Of a stretch of 63,242 nucleotides of DNA, positions 34,374 through 42,665 are shown piece after piece. Source of the DNA: DRYS01 sp964491605 (GTDB taxonomy: Archaea; Thermoproteota; CALKCG01; B24; DRYS01); contig CAZBGY010000008.1 of NCBI GenBank assembly GCA_964491605.1, positions 1-63,242 on the forward strand, written 5' to 3'. The first letter of the stretch is position 1; every line of letters starts with the position of its first letter. The position numbers and the translations under genes were made by a program. The notes under the pieces are model-generated. The model was not told the origin of the DNA. It saw nothing but the letters and a program-made list of their open reading frames with translations, and ran no database searches.

Positions 34374-36146
34374 GTGAAGGCTATGCAGGAAAGTAGAGTT
34401 GATACCCTCCTCTTAAACGAGTATCTAGAAGGGGTATCATGGCTGATAAAAGAGAATGCTAACTTCAACTATTCCTACAGCGGTCTATTGAGCTATATAG
34501 CTAACACGTATCTTAGAGAATACGGTTTAAGAACGATGCCTCCTGAAGCTGCTAGAGCTCACATAGAAGGCTATATACATATACATAACCTCGATAGCGG
34601 TAACCTCATACCATACTGTCATGGAGGTGATCTCCTCTTACTGCTACGTATAGGTATAAGATCTCCGACTATAACCTCCCGGCCTGCGAAGCACTTCTCA
34701 GCTGTAGTAGACCATGTAGCTAATTACTTCCTTATGAGTCAGAACGAGTTTAGCGGTGCTCAAGCATTCTCAGATTTCGATACGATAGTAGCTCCATTTA
34801 TAGCATACGATCATCTATCGTACAGAGAGGTTAAACAGAATCTCCAAAAGCTCGTGTACAATCTAAACTTCACTACTAGGCAGAGTTTTCAATCCCCCTT
34901 CACGAATCTCACGTTCAACCTATGCTGTCCAGCCCATCTAGAGGAACAGCATGTAATAATAGGCGGCGAAGAGAAGGAGGATACTTACGCAGACTTCCAG
35001 GATGAGATAGAGATGGTGAATATGGCTATGGCTGAGATATACATGGAGAGGGATGCAGCCGGTAGACCATTCACATTCCCTATACCTACGGTTAACCTTA
35101 CGAGTAAGCTGGATTGGGATTCAGATGCTTTAGATGCAATATTCGAAGTCGATTCTAAGCTTGGAACCTACTACTTCATGAACTATCTGGGTTCAGGTAT
35201 ACCTGAGAATACTATGCGATCTATGTGCTGTAGGCTTCTTATAGATCTAAGCCAGTTATCCTCGCCTAAAGGGTTGTTCACATCCGAAGGTGGTACGGGT
35301 AGTATAGGTGTGGTAAGCTTGAATATGGCTAGGATAGGATATCTGGCGAAGGATGAGCATGACTTCTTCGATCGTCTGGATAACCTTCTAGAGATAGCTA
35401 GAGAGTATCTTATGTTTAAATCGGAGATGATAGAGCGATCTCTCGCTAAAGGCTTAATGCCCTTTGCTCAAGCGTACGGTTTTGATCCTGATAGATACTT
35501 CAGAACCATAGGAGTTATAGGTTTAAACGAGATGTGTATAAACTTCCTAGGTGAACCATTATCGAGATCTGTGGATTTCGTCGAAGAGGTGTTACTCCAT
35601 ATAGGCGATAGACTTAGAGAGTTCCAGGTGGAAACAGGTAAGCTATGGAATCTAGAGGAGACCCCGGGTGAAGGTGCTAGCTATAGGCTTGCTAAGATAG
35701 ATAGGGAAAGATACCCAGGGATATACACTAAAGGTACGGCTTCGGCTCCATACTATACGACGGTATTGATACCTACAGATGAGGATATACCTCTCGCTGA
35801 GAGGCTTGATATAGAGAGTAGACTGCTCCCGCTCTTCTCAGGTGGAACAGTATTTAGGATACATCTAGGTGAACCTATAGATGCTACCGTAGCTAAGAAG
35901 CTTGTTAGGAGGATAGCTGAAAACTATCGTATACCATACATAGATTTAGCGGCTACATTCTCCGTCTGCCCTAGAGAGGCTTACATGTTGCACGGGGTTT
36001 ACGATAAGTGTCCTAGATGCGGAGGCAGCATGGAGGTATACGCGAGGGTCGTAGGCTACTATAGACCGACATATAAATGGAATCCAGGTAAGCAAGCTGA
36101 ATTTAACGATAGAATCCTAGCTAGCTCAAACTATCTATCCCTCTAG
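34374..36146 (+). CDS. nrdD: anaerobic ribonucleoside-triphosphate reductase (class III)
   Basis: 590 residues; makes deoxynucleotides by a glycyl radical. The radical site is RVVGYYRP with Gly561, followed by KWNPGKQAEFNDR. Just before it lies the zinc region SVCPREAYMLHG and KCPRCGG. GYIHIHNLDSG and LPTVNLT-like FPIPTVNLTSKLDW are family blocks. There is no N-terminal ATP-cone, so allosteric control by that domain is absent. The activase NrdG is not in the window. A TATA-like AGATTTATATAG is at about 34334-34345. Marks anaerobic growth. Confidence 0.94.
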   Translation: MKAMQESRVDTLLLNEYLEGVSWLIKENANFNYSYSGLLSYIANTYLREYGLRTMPPEAARAHIEGYIHIHNLDSGNLIPYCHGGDLLLLLRIGIRSPTITSRPAKHFSAVVDHVANYFLMSQNEFSGAQAFSDFDTIVAPFIAYDHLSYREVKQNLQKLVYNLNFTTRQSFQSPFTNLTFNLCCPAHLEEQHVIIGGEEKEDTYADFQDEIEMVNMAMAEIYMERDAAGRPFTFPIPTVNLTSKLDWDSDALDAIFEVDSKLGTYYFMNYLGSGIPENTMRSMCCRLLIDLSQLSSPKGLFTSEGGTGSIGVVSLNMARIGYLAKDEHDFFDRLDNLLEIAREYLMFKSEMIERSLAKGLMPFAQAYGFDPDRYFRTIGVIGLNEMCINFLGEPLSRSVDFVEEVLLHIGDRLREFQVETGKLWNLEETPGEGASYRLAKIDRERYPGIYTKGTASAPYYTTVLIPTDEDIPLAERLDIESRLLPLFSGGTVFRIHLGEPIDATVAKKLVRRIAENYRIPYIDLAATFSVCPREAYMLHGVYDKCPRCGGSMEVYARVVGYYRPTYKWNPGKQAEFNDRILASSNYLSL

Positions 36147-36812
36147 CACGCCCATATAGTTAGCTATCCTAGCTAACCCTTCATCAGGTATATCGAAGCT
36201 GAATAGTTTATTGAATATTTCGAGAAGCTTCTTAGATGCTTTAGGATCAGGGTACGTACCAGGTGTCTCGGCTAAAAGGCAGACTCCATCCATACCGTAT
36301 AACGGAGCCATAGCCATCAGTATTCCTGCAACACCGTAAACCCTACCGATCATAGGCTTAACACCTACCTCTCTGAGCTTCCACATCCACTCCAGGTTAA
36401 CCGATGTACCGTACACCTCTATACGCGGCTTCTGCTGCCCTACACCGTATCCACCCATACATACCACGAGCCTACACCCCATACGATTAGCTACCTCTAA
36501 GATACGGCTGCATAACTCATACTGACCGTATGGGGTGTAGGCTTGAGTATTTCCATAAAGTATTAGCAGCTTCCTACCTCTAGTATCAGCTAGATACAGC
36601 TGTACGATGGATGGCTTCACCAATCCATCAGATTCTACAAGGGATATATCCTGAAAGTACGGCGACCTTATATCGCAGATGAGCTTCGCTTTAAGAACTC
36701 TAATCATATGCAGTGCGAGTATATTCGAAACAAATCCTATACCTGGAAGCCCTTCTACGAGTATAGGCTCGCATCTCTCAAGCTCCTCGTATATCTTCAC
36801 TAAGCTACGCAT
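36135..36812 (-). CDS. PAC2-family protein (proteasome assembly chaperone-like)
   Basis: 225 residues with the PAC2 fold. VEGLPGIGFVSNILALHMI at the N terminus, LLILYGNTQAYTPYGQYELCSRIL, VVCMGGYGVGQQKPRIEVYG and MGLLA-type CLLAETPGTYPDPKASKKLLEI are family blocks. Archaeal PAC2 proteins are thought to help assemble the 20S proteasome or act in other roles, and several lie in operons with RNA-modification genes. Its start overlaps the end of tgtA by 8 bp, so the two are coupled; its end overlaps nrdD by 12 bp. Confidence 0.85.
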   Translation of the reverse strand: MRSLVKIYEELERCEPILVEGLPGIGFVSNILALHMIRVLKAKLICDIRSPYFQDISLVESDGLVKPSIVQLYLADTRGRKLLILYGNTQAYTPYGQYELCSRILEVANRMGCRLVVCMGGYGVGQQKPRIEVYGTSVNLEWMWKLREVGVKPMIGRVYGVAGILMAMAPLYGMDGVCLLAETPGTYPDPKASKKLLEIFNKLFSFDIPDEGLARIANYMGVLEG

Positions 36813-38550
36813 GACTCGATCCCCCCACAGAATCTCTAACCTTAACGGCTATACCCTTATTAACATCTCCCATCTCGATCCCTGAAAGCAGAGCCTCACC
36901 TACGGCTAACACCTTACCCCTACTACTAAGTACGACTGTGACCTCACCTGGGACTATAAGTGGATCTGCTTCGAGTATATACCATCCTAAGACGTCACCG
37001 CCCATAGCTACTCTCTCCTCCACCTTACTAGAGGGTATGAGTCTCACCTTATATCTTCTACCAGGTATAGCTTCGGCTAACCTTACAGCTGCAGGTATCT
37101 GGAGAAGTAGGAATCCATCCCTAGGTCTAACGGTTGCTAGAAGCTTCCCTTCAAGCCATATCCTACGTATACGTCCAGTTCTACGGCTCTTCTCCACCCT
37201 ACAGTTATCTGGGAATAATCTGACGCCAACCCCGTATCCAAATTGATAGTCTGCTAGTATCCTCACGGTCTCCAGATCGTCATAATCCATATCGTCAAAT
37301 CTGAATATCTCTACAGGTGATTCATGCTGTCCGAAAGGCCACATAACCCTTAAAGCTCTAGGCGCTATAGATGTTTTAAGCCTGGTTTCAAGTCTTCTAA
37401 CAGCTCTACGGTAATCAGGTCTGAATACCGTCTCGCATCCAGTATAGAGTAATGCAGATCTTTTAGCTATAGGATCAAGCCTCTCATAGTATCTACCATA
37501 TCTTACGAGAATACTGTATAACGCTTCTAGAAGCGCTGGATGGCTTCTCGCTCTAATCGCCGCTAGCTCCCATAACCTACCTTCATGTATAGCCTGCTTT
37601 GTAAGCTCTATCTCCCTCAATATAGCGTACAGGTTATGCTTAGCTAGTAGCTTAACCCTCTCGCCTCCATCCATACGTCTCAATTCTTCGATCGATAAAT
37701 TCCTACAAATCGGGCAGCTGCAAGGGAGATATTCAAGTCTATCCAGCTTCTTAGTACCATACTCCGTTATATATCTATCGTCCTCAGCGTATAAGGCGTA
37801 GCTTGCTGAATCGAATATATCGTAGCCTATAGCTACGAGTAGGGGTATAGCTATAGGATGCCCTATTCCGAACGCATGCCGTGGCTTCCCTGCCGGTAGA
37901 TTACGAACAGCTATAACCCCCTGAGATGCTATCTCCGTAAACCTATACTCTTTCCATAACCTAGGCGGCACCCCTACAGCATATACATCGAAAGGATATC
38001 TAGACATATATCTACATGAAAGCTCTACCAGATCTTCATATCCGCCGCCCTGTATAGCTCCCTCCCATGCTATACCGTTACTTCTCCGGATAGCATACCA
38101 TTCCCTAGCCCTCCTAGCCGTAGCTAGGACGCTTTCGTAAACCTCGATCCTACCCTCATGCTTCGAAGGTACATCAAGCATAACACCTACATCTGAACCT
38201 ATACTCTCCTGGAACCTCACTATCTCCTCCTGGCTTACATCCAACCTGCCTCTAAACATCTGATATGCTCCTGAATCCGTGAATACGATCCCCTCGAATC
38301 CTAGAAATCTATGTATACCCTCAGATACCGCTCTACGCCTCGACTCAAGATTTCTATACACTATGTAGGCATTCGTCATGATAGCTTCCAGCTTAAACTC
38401 CTCCTTAAACTCTTTAGGCGTGATGATCGGTTTACTTGGATTATAGACTGGAAGGAATAACGGTGTAGTCAACCTCCTATCCTTTACGTTTAAACGGCAT
38501 ATACGTCCGCCTGCATCCCTTTCCCTGATCTCCATCCAGATATCAGGCAA
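36805..38550 (-). CDS. tgtA: archaeosine tRNA-guanine transglycosylase
   Basis: 581 residues, the full multidomain archaeal form. Exchanges guanine-15 of tRNA for preQ0, the precursor of archaeosine. Catalytic domain: FTDSGAYQMF (about 91-100) and nucleophile region VMLDVPSKHEG; zinc ligands PCSCPICR near residues 279-286 with a later His. C-terminal C1/C2 domains and a PUA domain ending GKVLAVGEALLSG (about 545-557) are present. Nothing is missing. Confidence 0.94.
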   Translation of the reverse strand: MPDIWMEIRERDAGGRICRLNVKDRRLTTPLFLPVYNPSKPIITPKEFKEEFKLEAIMTNAYIVYRNLESRRRAVSEGIHRFLGFEGIVFTDSGAYQMFRGRLDVSQEEIVRFQESIGSDVGVMLDVPSKHEGRIEVYESVLATARRAREWYAIRRSNGIAWEGAIQGGGYEDLVELSCRYMSRYPFDVYAVGVPPRLWKEYRFTEIASQGVIAVRNLPAGKPRHAFGIGHPIAIPLLVAIGYDIFDSASYALYAEDDRYITEYGTKKLDRLEYLPCSCPICRNLSIEELRRMDGGERVKLLAKHNLYAILREIELTKQAIHEGRLWELAAIRARSHPALLEALYSILVRYGRYYERLDPIAKRSALLYTGCETVFRPDYRRAVRRLETRLKTSIAPRALRVMWPFGQHESPVEIFRFDDMDYDDLETVRILADYQFGYGVGVRLFPDNCRVEKSRRTGRIRRIWLEGKLLATVRPRDGFLLLQIPAAVRLAEAIPGRRYKVRLIPSSKVEERVAMGGDVLGWYILEADPLIVPGEVTVVLSSRGKVLAVGEALLSGIEMGDVNKGIAVKVRDSVGGSSHA

Positions 38551-38597
38551 TCTTAATCCTACCCTCTAATATCATAAGCTGAGGTAGATTAAGATGT

Positions 38598-39137
38598 TCA
38601 GAGATCGCTATGAAAGGGTTCGCCGATCTGCATGCTAATCCATCTCCTAACAGCCTTTGTAGCGTCTATCACCAGCTTATAGACTGCGCATACATCTCTA
38701 GAGAATTTAAGACCCATCCCGGTATACTTGCGAGCTAGTATAACTATACGATTCTCAGCTAACCCTGGGGTTGGATCTATGAGTAAAATCTCCGGTTTAG
38801 CTTCCTGAAGCTGCTTCGATAGAGAATCCGATATAAAGCTCTTCACTTCTTCATCTTCGCATTCAATCTCAAACCTCCTCTTCACACCTGGCGATAAGGA
38901 TATCTTACAATATGTTCTTGAAGCTCTACATTTAGCGTCATCCGTATACTCTACCATCGTCGAGAATTCATGAAGCCTTTCATATCCTAAGAAGAAGCCC
39001 ATATATACTGGTCGATAGTATACGGTGGCAGCGTCAGCATCACCGGTATAGAACGCTATCCTACCGCCACCCACTCTCTCATAACTCTTGAACAATCCCT
39101 CTAACGCTTTAACGACATCAGGTTTCAACTTAGACAT
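38598..39137 (-). CDS. conserved protein of unknown function
   Basis: 179 residues; I do not recognise a family. The sequence alternates strands and helices, e.g. GGGRIAFYTGDADAATVYYRPV, KISLSPGVKRRFEIECEDEEV and KPEILLIDPTPGLAENRIVIL. It has four cysteines without a clear metal motif and no membrane helix. It lies 47 bp upstream of tgtA on the same strand and divergent from xpf, so co-transcription with tgtA and the PAC2 gene is possible. Confidence 0.65.
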   Translation of the reverse strand: MSKLKPDVVKALEGLFKSYERVGGGRIAFYTGDADAATVYYRPVYMGFFLGYERLHEFSTMVEYTDDAKCRASRTYCKISLSPGVKRRFEIECEDEEVKSFISDSLSKQLQEAKPEILLIDPTPGLAENRIVILARKYTGMGLKFSRDVCAVYKLVIDATKAVRRWISMQIGEPFHSDL

Positions 39138-39186
39138 GCGACATACGTTAATATCGAATATGTGTTAAATAAATCTGACTTGTACT

Positions 39187-39897
39187 TTGGCAACCGGGAA
39201 ACCTAGGATAATAGTAGATGTGAGGGAGGAGCCTACCGGTGTAGTAGGTCTGCTGAGGAGGGAGGATGTAGAACCTATATTAGAGAAGCTTGAAGTAGCA
39301 GACTACATACTATCTGAGGAGGTTGCCATCGAACGTAAAGATGTAGAAGATTTCGTTAACTCTATATTCGACGGTAGGTTATTTGATCAGATCAAAGATC
39401 TCAGATCATCCTTCAGTAGACCGTTACTCGTAGTGGAGGGTGACCCTAGAAAGATCAGTAGAAGAGTTAGAAATATAAGGGTCTACTTCGGGGCATTATC
39501 CTCGCTCATACTAGATTACGGAGTAAACATAGTTCAAACGATGGATATAAGTGAAACAGCTATACTTATAGCATGTCTAGCTAAGAGGATGCATAGGGTT
39601 AAGCCCTCCAAACCTGTAACAGTTAAGCATCCTAGAATACCATCCTCCCTACCTCCCCAGATAGCCACACTAGCTACGCTTCCAGGAGTAGGCGTAACAA
39701 TAGCGAGGAGGCTTCTAGATCGTTTCGGTAGTCTTGAATCTATTTTCAACGCATCAGCTATAGAGCTTAGCAGGGTGGATGGAGTGGGGTGGAGTAGAGC
39801 TTTAGCTATAAAGAACTATATAACGGAGGACACCCGTTCTAAGAAGGAGGAGGGTAAGCTGAGTAGGTTGGATTCGATAGATAGAGCTAAAGAATAG
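39187..39897 (+). CDS. xpf: XPF/Mus81-family 3'-flap endonuclease (short form)
   Basis: 236 residues from TTG 39187. Nuclease domain with IIVDVREE at the start and the ERKDVEDF signature (GDX(n)ERKX3D-type) near residue 48, then VVEGDP. Tandem helix-hairpin-helix DNA-binding motifs follow: TLPGVGVTIARRLLDRFGS and RVDGVGWSRALAIKNYI. No helicase domain, as in crenarchaeal XPF, which works with PCNA; I see no clear PCNA-interaction peptide at the end (SRLDSIDRAKE). Confidence 0.92.
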   Translation: MATGKPRIIVDVREEPTGVVGLLRREDVEPILEKLEVADYILSEEVAIERKDVEDFVNSIFDGRLFDQIKDLRSSFSRPLLVVEGDPRKISRRVRNIRVYFGALSSLILDYGVNIVQTMDISETAILIACLAKRMHRVKPSKPVTVKHPRIPSSLPPQIATLATLPGVGVTIARRLLDRFGSLESIFNASAIELSRVDGVGWSRALAIKNYITEDTRSKKEEGKLSRLDSIDRAKE

Positions 39898-39996
39898 TTT
39901 TATCTTAGACGTTTTAAGTAGATCTAGATCCGTAGAAGTAAGCTTAGCCGTATACTCCACATATATTGATATCCCTCCTCGCGTATATTTCTATAC

Positions 39997-40563
39997 GTGA
40001 TGATCGAGCGCTATCTAGGCTTCAGACAGAAGCTCGAGGCAGTTTTAGAAGATTCACTTCACCAAGAGGTTAAGCTTATAGCGTTAGCCGATTTCCAAGG
40101 TTTAGATATCGAAGGATTCAGGATTCAAGGGTTTAAGAAAGATTCCGAGGTTAAACTACCCTTATGGATCGCCGCGGAGCTTATCAAAGCAGGTATCGTA
40201 AAGTTTAAGGAGGGGGAAGAAATCGATCTGAAGGTGCTATCCAAGCTTCATTGGATCGAGGTTGTGCAGCCTTCCAGAGTACTATCACCTCTACCTGAGA
40301 ACTTCTATCTTAAACTTAAATTATACTTAGATGAGCTTAAGGCTAGAGCTCTACGTGAAATCGATAAGATCGAAGAATATAAGAAGGCTTTAATGATGGC
40401 TGGGGATATAGTTTCCAGTAGGTTGCGTAAAGTGATGGAGCTAACACTTACCAGGCAGACTACGCAAACGTTGTCAAATTTAACTCTCGAGGAGAGGATA
40501 CTGTATGAGGGGTTAAGGGATGTCGTGGAAGCGTGGAGGAATCTATACTGGGTGGGGGGATAG
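39997..40563 (+). CDS. gins23: GINS complex subunit, Gins23 type
   Basis: 188 residues. The small beta-rich B domain comes first (IALADFQGLDIEGFRIQ to VKLPLWIAAELIKAGIVKF, about residues 25-72) and the helical A domain second, the order of Psf2/Psf3-like Gins23. Binds MCM and GAN/Cdc45-like protein in the replicative helicase. Its stop abuts the mcm ATG, an arrangement known from Sulfolobus. Confidence 0.9.
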   Translation: MMIERYLGFRQKLEAVLEDSLHQEVKLIALADFQGLDIEGFRIQGFKKDSEVKLPLWIAAELIKAGIVKFKEGEEIDLKVLSKLHWIEVVQPSRVLSPLPENFYLKLKLYLDELKARALREIDKIEEYKKALMMAGDIVSSRLRKVMELTLTRQTTQTLSNLTLEERILYEGLRDVVEAWRNLYWVGG

Positions 40564-42609
40564 ATGGAGATAACGTTCAACGTAGCTGATAGATTTCAGG
40601 ATTTCCTTAGGTCATTCAGATCCGAGGATGGAGCGTTCAAATACCGTGAACAGTTCCTTCAGATGGCTGCTCTAGGTTTGAAGAGTCTTAGGGTTAGTTT
40701 TCTCGATTTAAGACTATACGATGAAGAGCTAGCCGTATACATTCAGAGGGAGCCGAGTAGGATCCTACCTGAACTCGAGAAAGCGGCTTTCGATCAGCTT
40801 AAAGTCGAAGCAAGGGATTACGCTGAGAAGATTAAAAGGGTTAACGTAAGGTTTAAGGATCTGATCGAAACAACCCCTCTAAGGAGGATATGCGTAGATC
40901 ATCTAGGGCGGCTAGTACAATTCGAGGGTCTCGTGGTTCGAGCTACGGCTGTATATCCCCTCTTAACTAGAGCTACGTTCGCCTGTAGGAGTTGCGGTCA
41001 TATATCCGAACCTATACCTCAAGAAGAGAGTACAACCATAGTTACACCGACTATATGTCCCAATTGTAAGAAAAGTAGTTGGAAGCTTCTCGAAGATAGA
41101 TCTGAATTCATAAACTACCAGGAGCTTAGAATTCAGGAGAGACCTGAAGATCTACCTCCAGGTCAGATACCTAGATGGATAGATATCGTAGCTACAGATG
41201 ACCTCGTAGATACAGCTAGACCTGGAGATAACGTCGTAGTTACAGGTATCGTTAAAGCTAAACCTCAGACGATACCTGGTAAAGGTAAGCTCCGCATATT
41301 CAACTTAACGATAGAAGCTAACGATATAGAGGTTAAAGGAAAGGAGCCTGAACAGATAGAGATCACCATCGAGGAGGAGAATAGGATCAAGAAGATAGCT
41401 TCAGACCCCGGTATCTATGAGAGGCTTAAAGCATCCATAGCCCCTGCGATCTATGGATACGATGACGTTAAGGAGGCGATAGTATACCTATTATTCGGCG
41501 GTGTCCCCATAACAGTTGGTGGAAACCAGATTAGAGGTGATATAAATATATTGATTATAGGCGATCCAGGTACCGGGAAGAGTCAGCTACTACAGTACGT
41601 TCATAAGGTAGCTCCTAGAGGATTGTATACGCATGGAAGGGGAACTACGGCTGCAGGGTTAACAGCGGCTGTAGTTAGGGATAAAGGCGGAACTATGGCT
41701 CTCGAAGCTGGAGCTCTCGTACTTTCTGATAGAGGTGTATGCGCTATAGATGAGATAGATAAGATGAGACCTGAGGATAGGGTTGCTATGCATGAAGCTA
41801 TGGAGCAGCAGACAGTATCCATAGCTAAGGGCGGTATAGTAGCTACGCTTAACGCAAGAGCATCCATAATAGCGGCGGCGAATCCTGCCTTCGGTAGATA
41901 TGACCCGCTTAGAACAGTCGCAGATAATATAAACCTACCGGTATCGATACTTTCAAGATTTGATCTAATTTTCGTATTAAGGGATAAACCTGATAAATCT
42001 ATGGATACGCGTATCGCAGAGCATGTACTTATGCTTCACAGTACACGAGAACTCCCCTCAGCTCCACCAATCGAACCCGAATTCATCAGGAAGTATATAG
42101 CCTACGCTAAGAGAATCAACCCTAAACTTTCCAAGGAGGCTATGGAGAGGATTAGGGATTTCTACTTGAAGATGAGAGCTTTATCCGAGAGTTCAGGTTC
42201 ACCTGTAGCTATAACGGTTAGACAGCTTGAATCCGTTATAAGGCTAGCTGAAGCTAGAGCTAGAGCAGCTTTAAGAGATACTGTAACGGTTGAGGATGCC
42301 GAGGCTGCTATAAGGCTTATGGAGATAACCTTAGAGCAAGTCGGCTTCGATATAGCATCCGGTAAGATAGATATAGATATCATAATGACAGGGAAGCCTA
42401 AGAGTATGAGGGATAAACTTCAGCTAATACTCTCAGTAGTTTCCAAGCTTGAGAAGGAGAGCGGTATGGCTGGTAAAGATGATCTAGTAAAGATATTGGA
42501 AGAAGAGTATGGTATGGATAAAACAGAATCGGTCAGGCTTATAAACCAGATGCTTAGAGAGGGGACGCTATACGAGCATAAACCTGGATTCCTGAAGAAG
42601 ACTATGTAA
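40564..42609 (+). CDS. mcm: MCM replicative helicase
   Basis: 681 residues. N-terminal domain with zinc finger CRSCGH and CPNCKKS (about residues 140-180), then the AAA+ domain with Walker A GDPGTGKSQLLQYV near 333, GALVLSDRGVCAIDEIDKM (Walker B), ILSRFDLIFVLRDKPD (Arg finger) and a C-terminal winged helix from about 600. Starts with no gap after gins23. Complete. Confidence 0.97.
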   Translation: MEITFNVADRFQDFLRSFRSEDGAFKYREQFLQMAALGLKSLRVSFLDLRLYDEELAVYIQREPSRILPELEKAAFDQLKVEARDYAEKIKRVNVRFKDLIETTPLRRICVDHLGRLVQFEGLVVRATAVYPLLTRATFACRSCGHISEPIPQEESTTIVTPTICPNCKKSSWKLLEDRSEFINYQELRIQERPEDLPPGQIPRWIDIVATDDLVDTARPGDNVVVTGIVKAKPQTIPGKGKLRIFNLTIEANDIEVKGKEPEQIEITIEEENRIKKIASDPGIYERLKASIAPAIYGYDDVKEAIVYLLFGGVPITVGGNQIRGDINILIIGDPGTGKSQLLQYVHKVAPRGLYTHGRGTTAAGLTAAVVRDKGGTMALEAGALVLSDRGVCAIDEIDKMRPEDRVAMHEAMEQQTVSIAKGGIVATLNARASIIAAANPAFGRYDPLRTVADNINLPVSILSRFDLIFVLRDKPDKSMDTRIAEHVLMLHSTRELPSAPPIEPEFIRKYIAYAKRINPKLSKEAMERIRDFYLKMRALSESSGSPVAITVRQLESVIRLAEARARAALRDTVTVEDAEAAIRLMEITLEQVGFDIASGKIDIDIIMTGKPKSMRDKLQLILSVVSKLEKESGMAGKDDLVKILEEEYGMDKTESVRLINQMLREGTLYEHKPGFLKKTM

Positions 42610-42665
42610 CTCTACTATAAAGATCCTTGTCAGCCTCCATATAATGTTTAGGGTGGCTTAAATCT

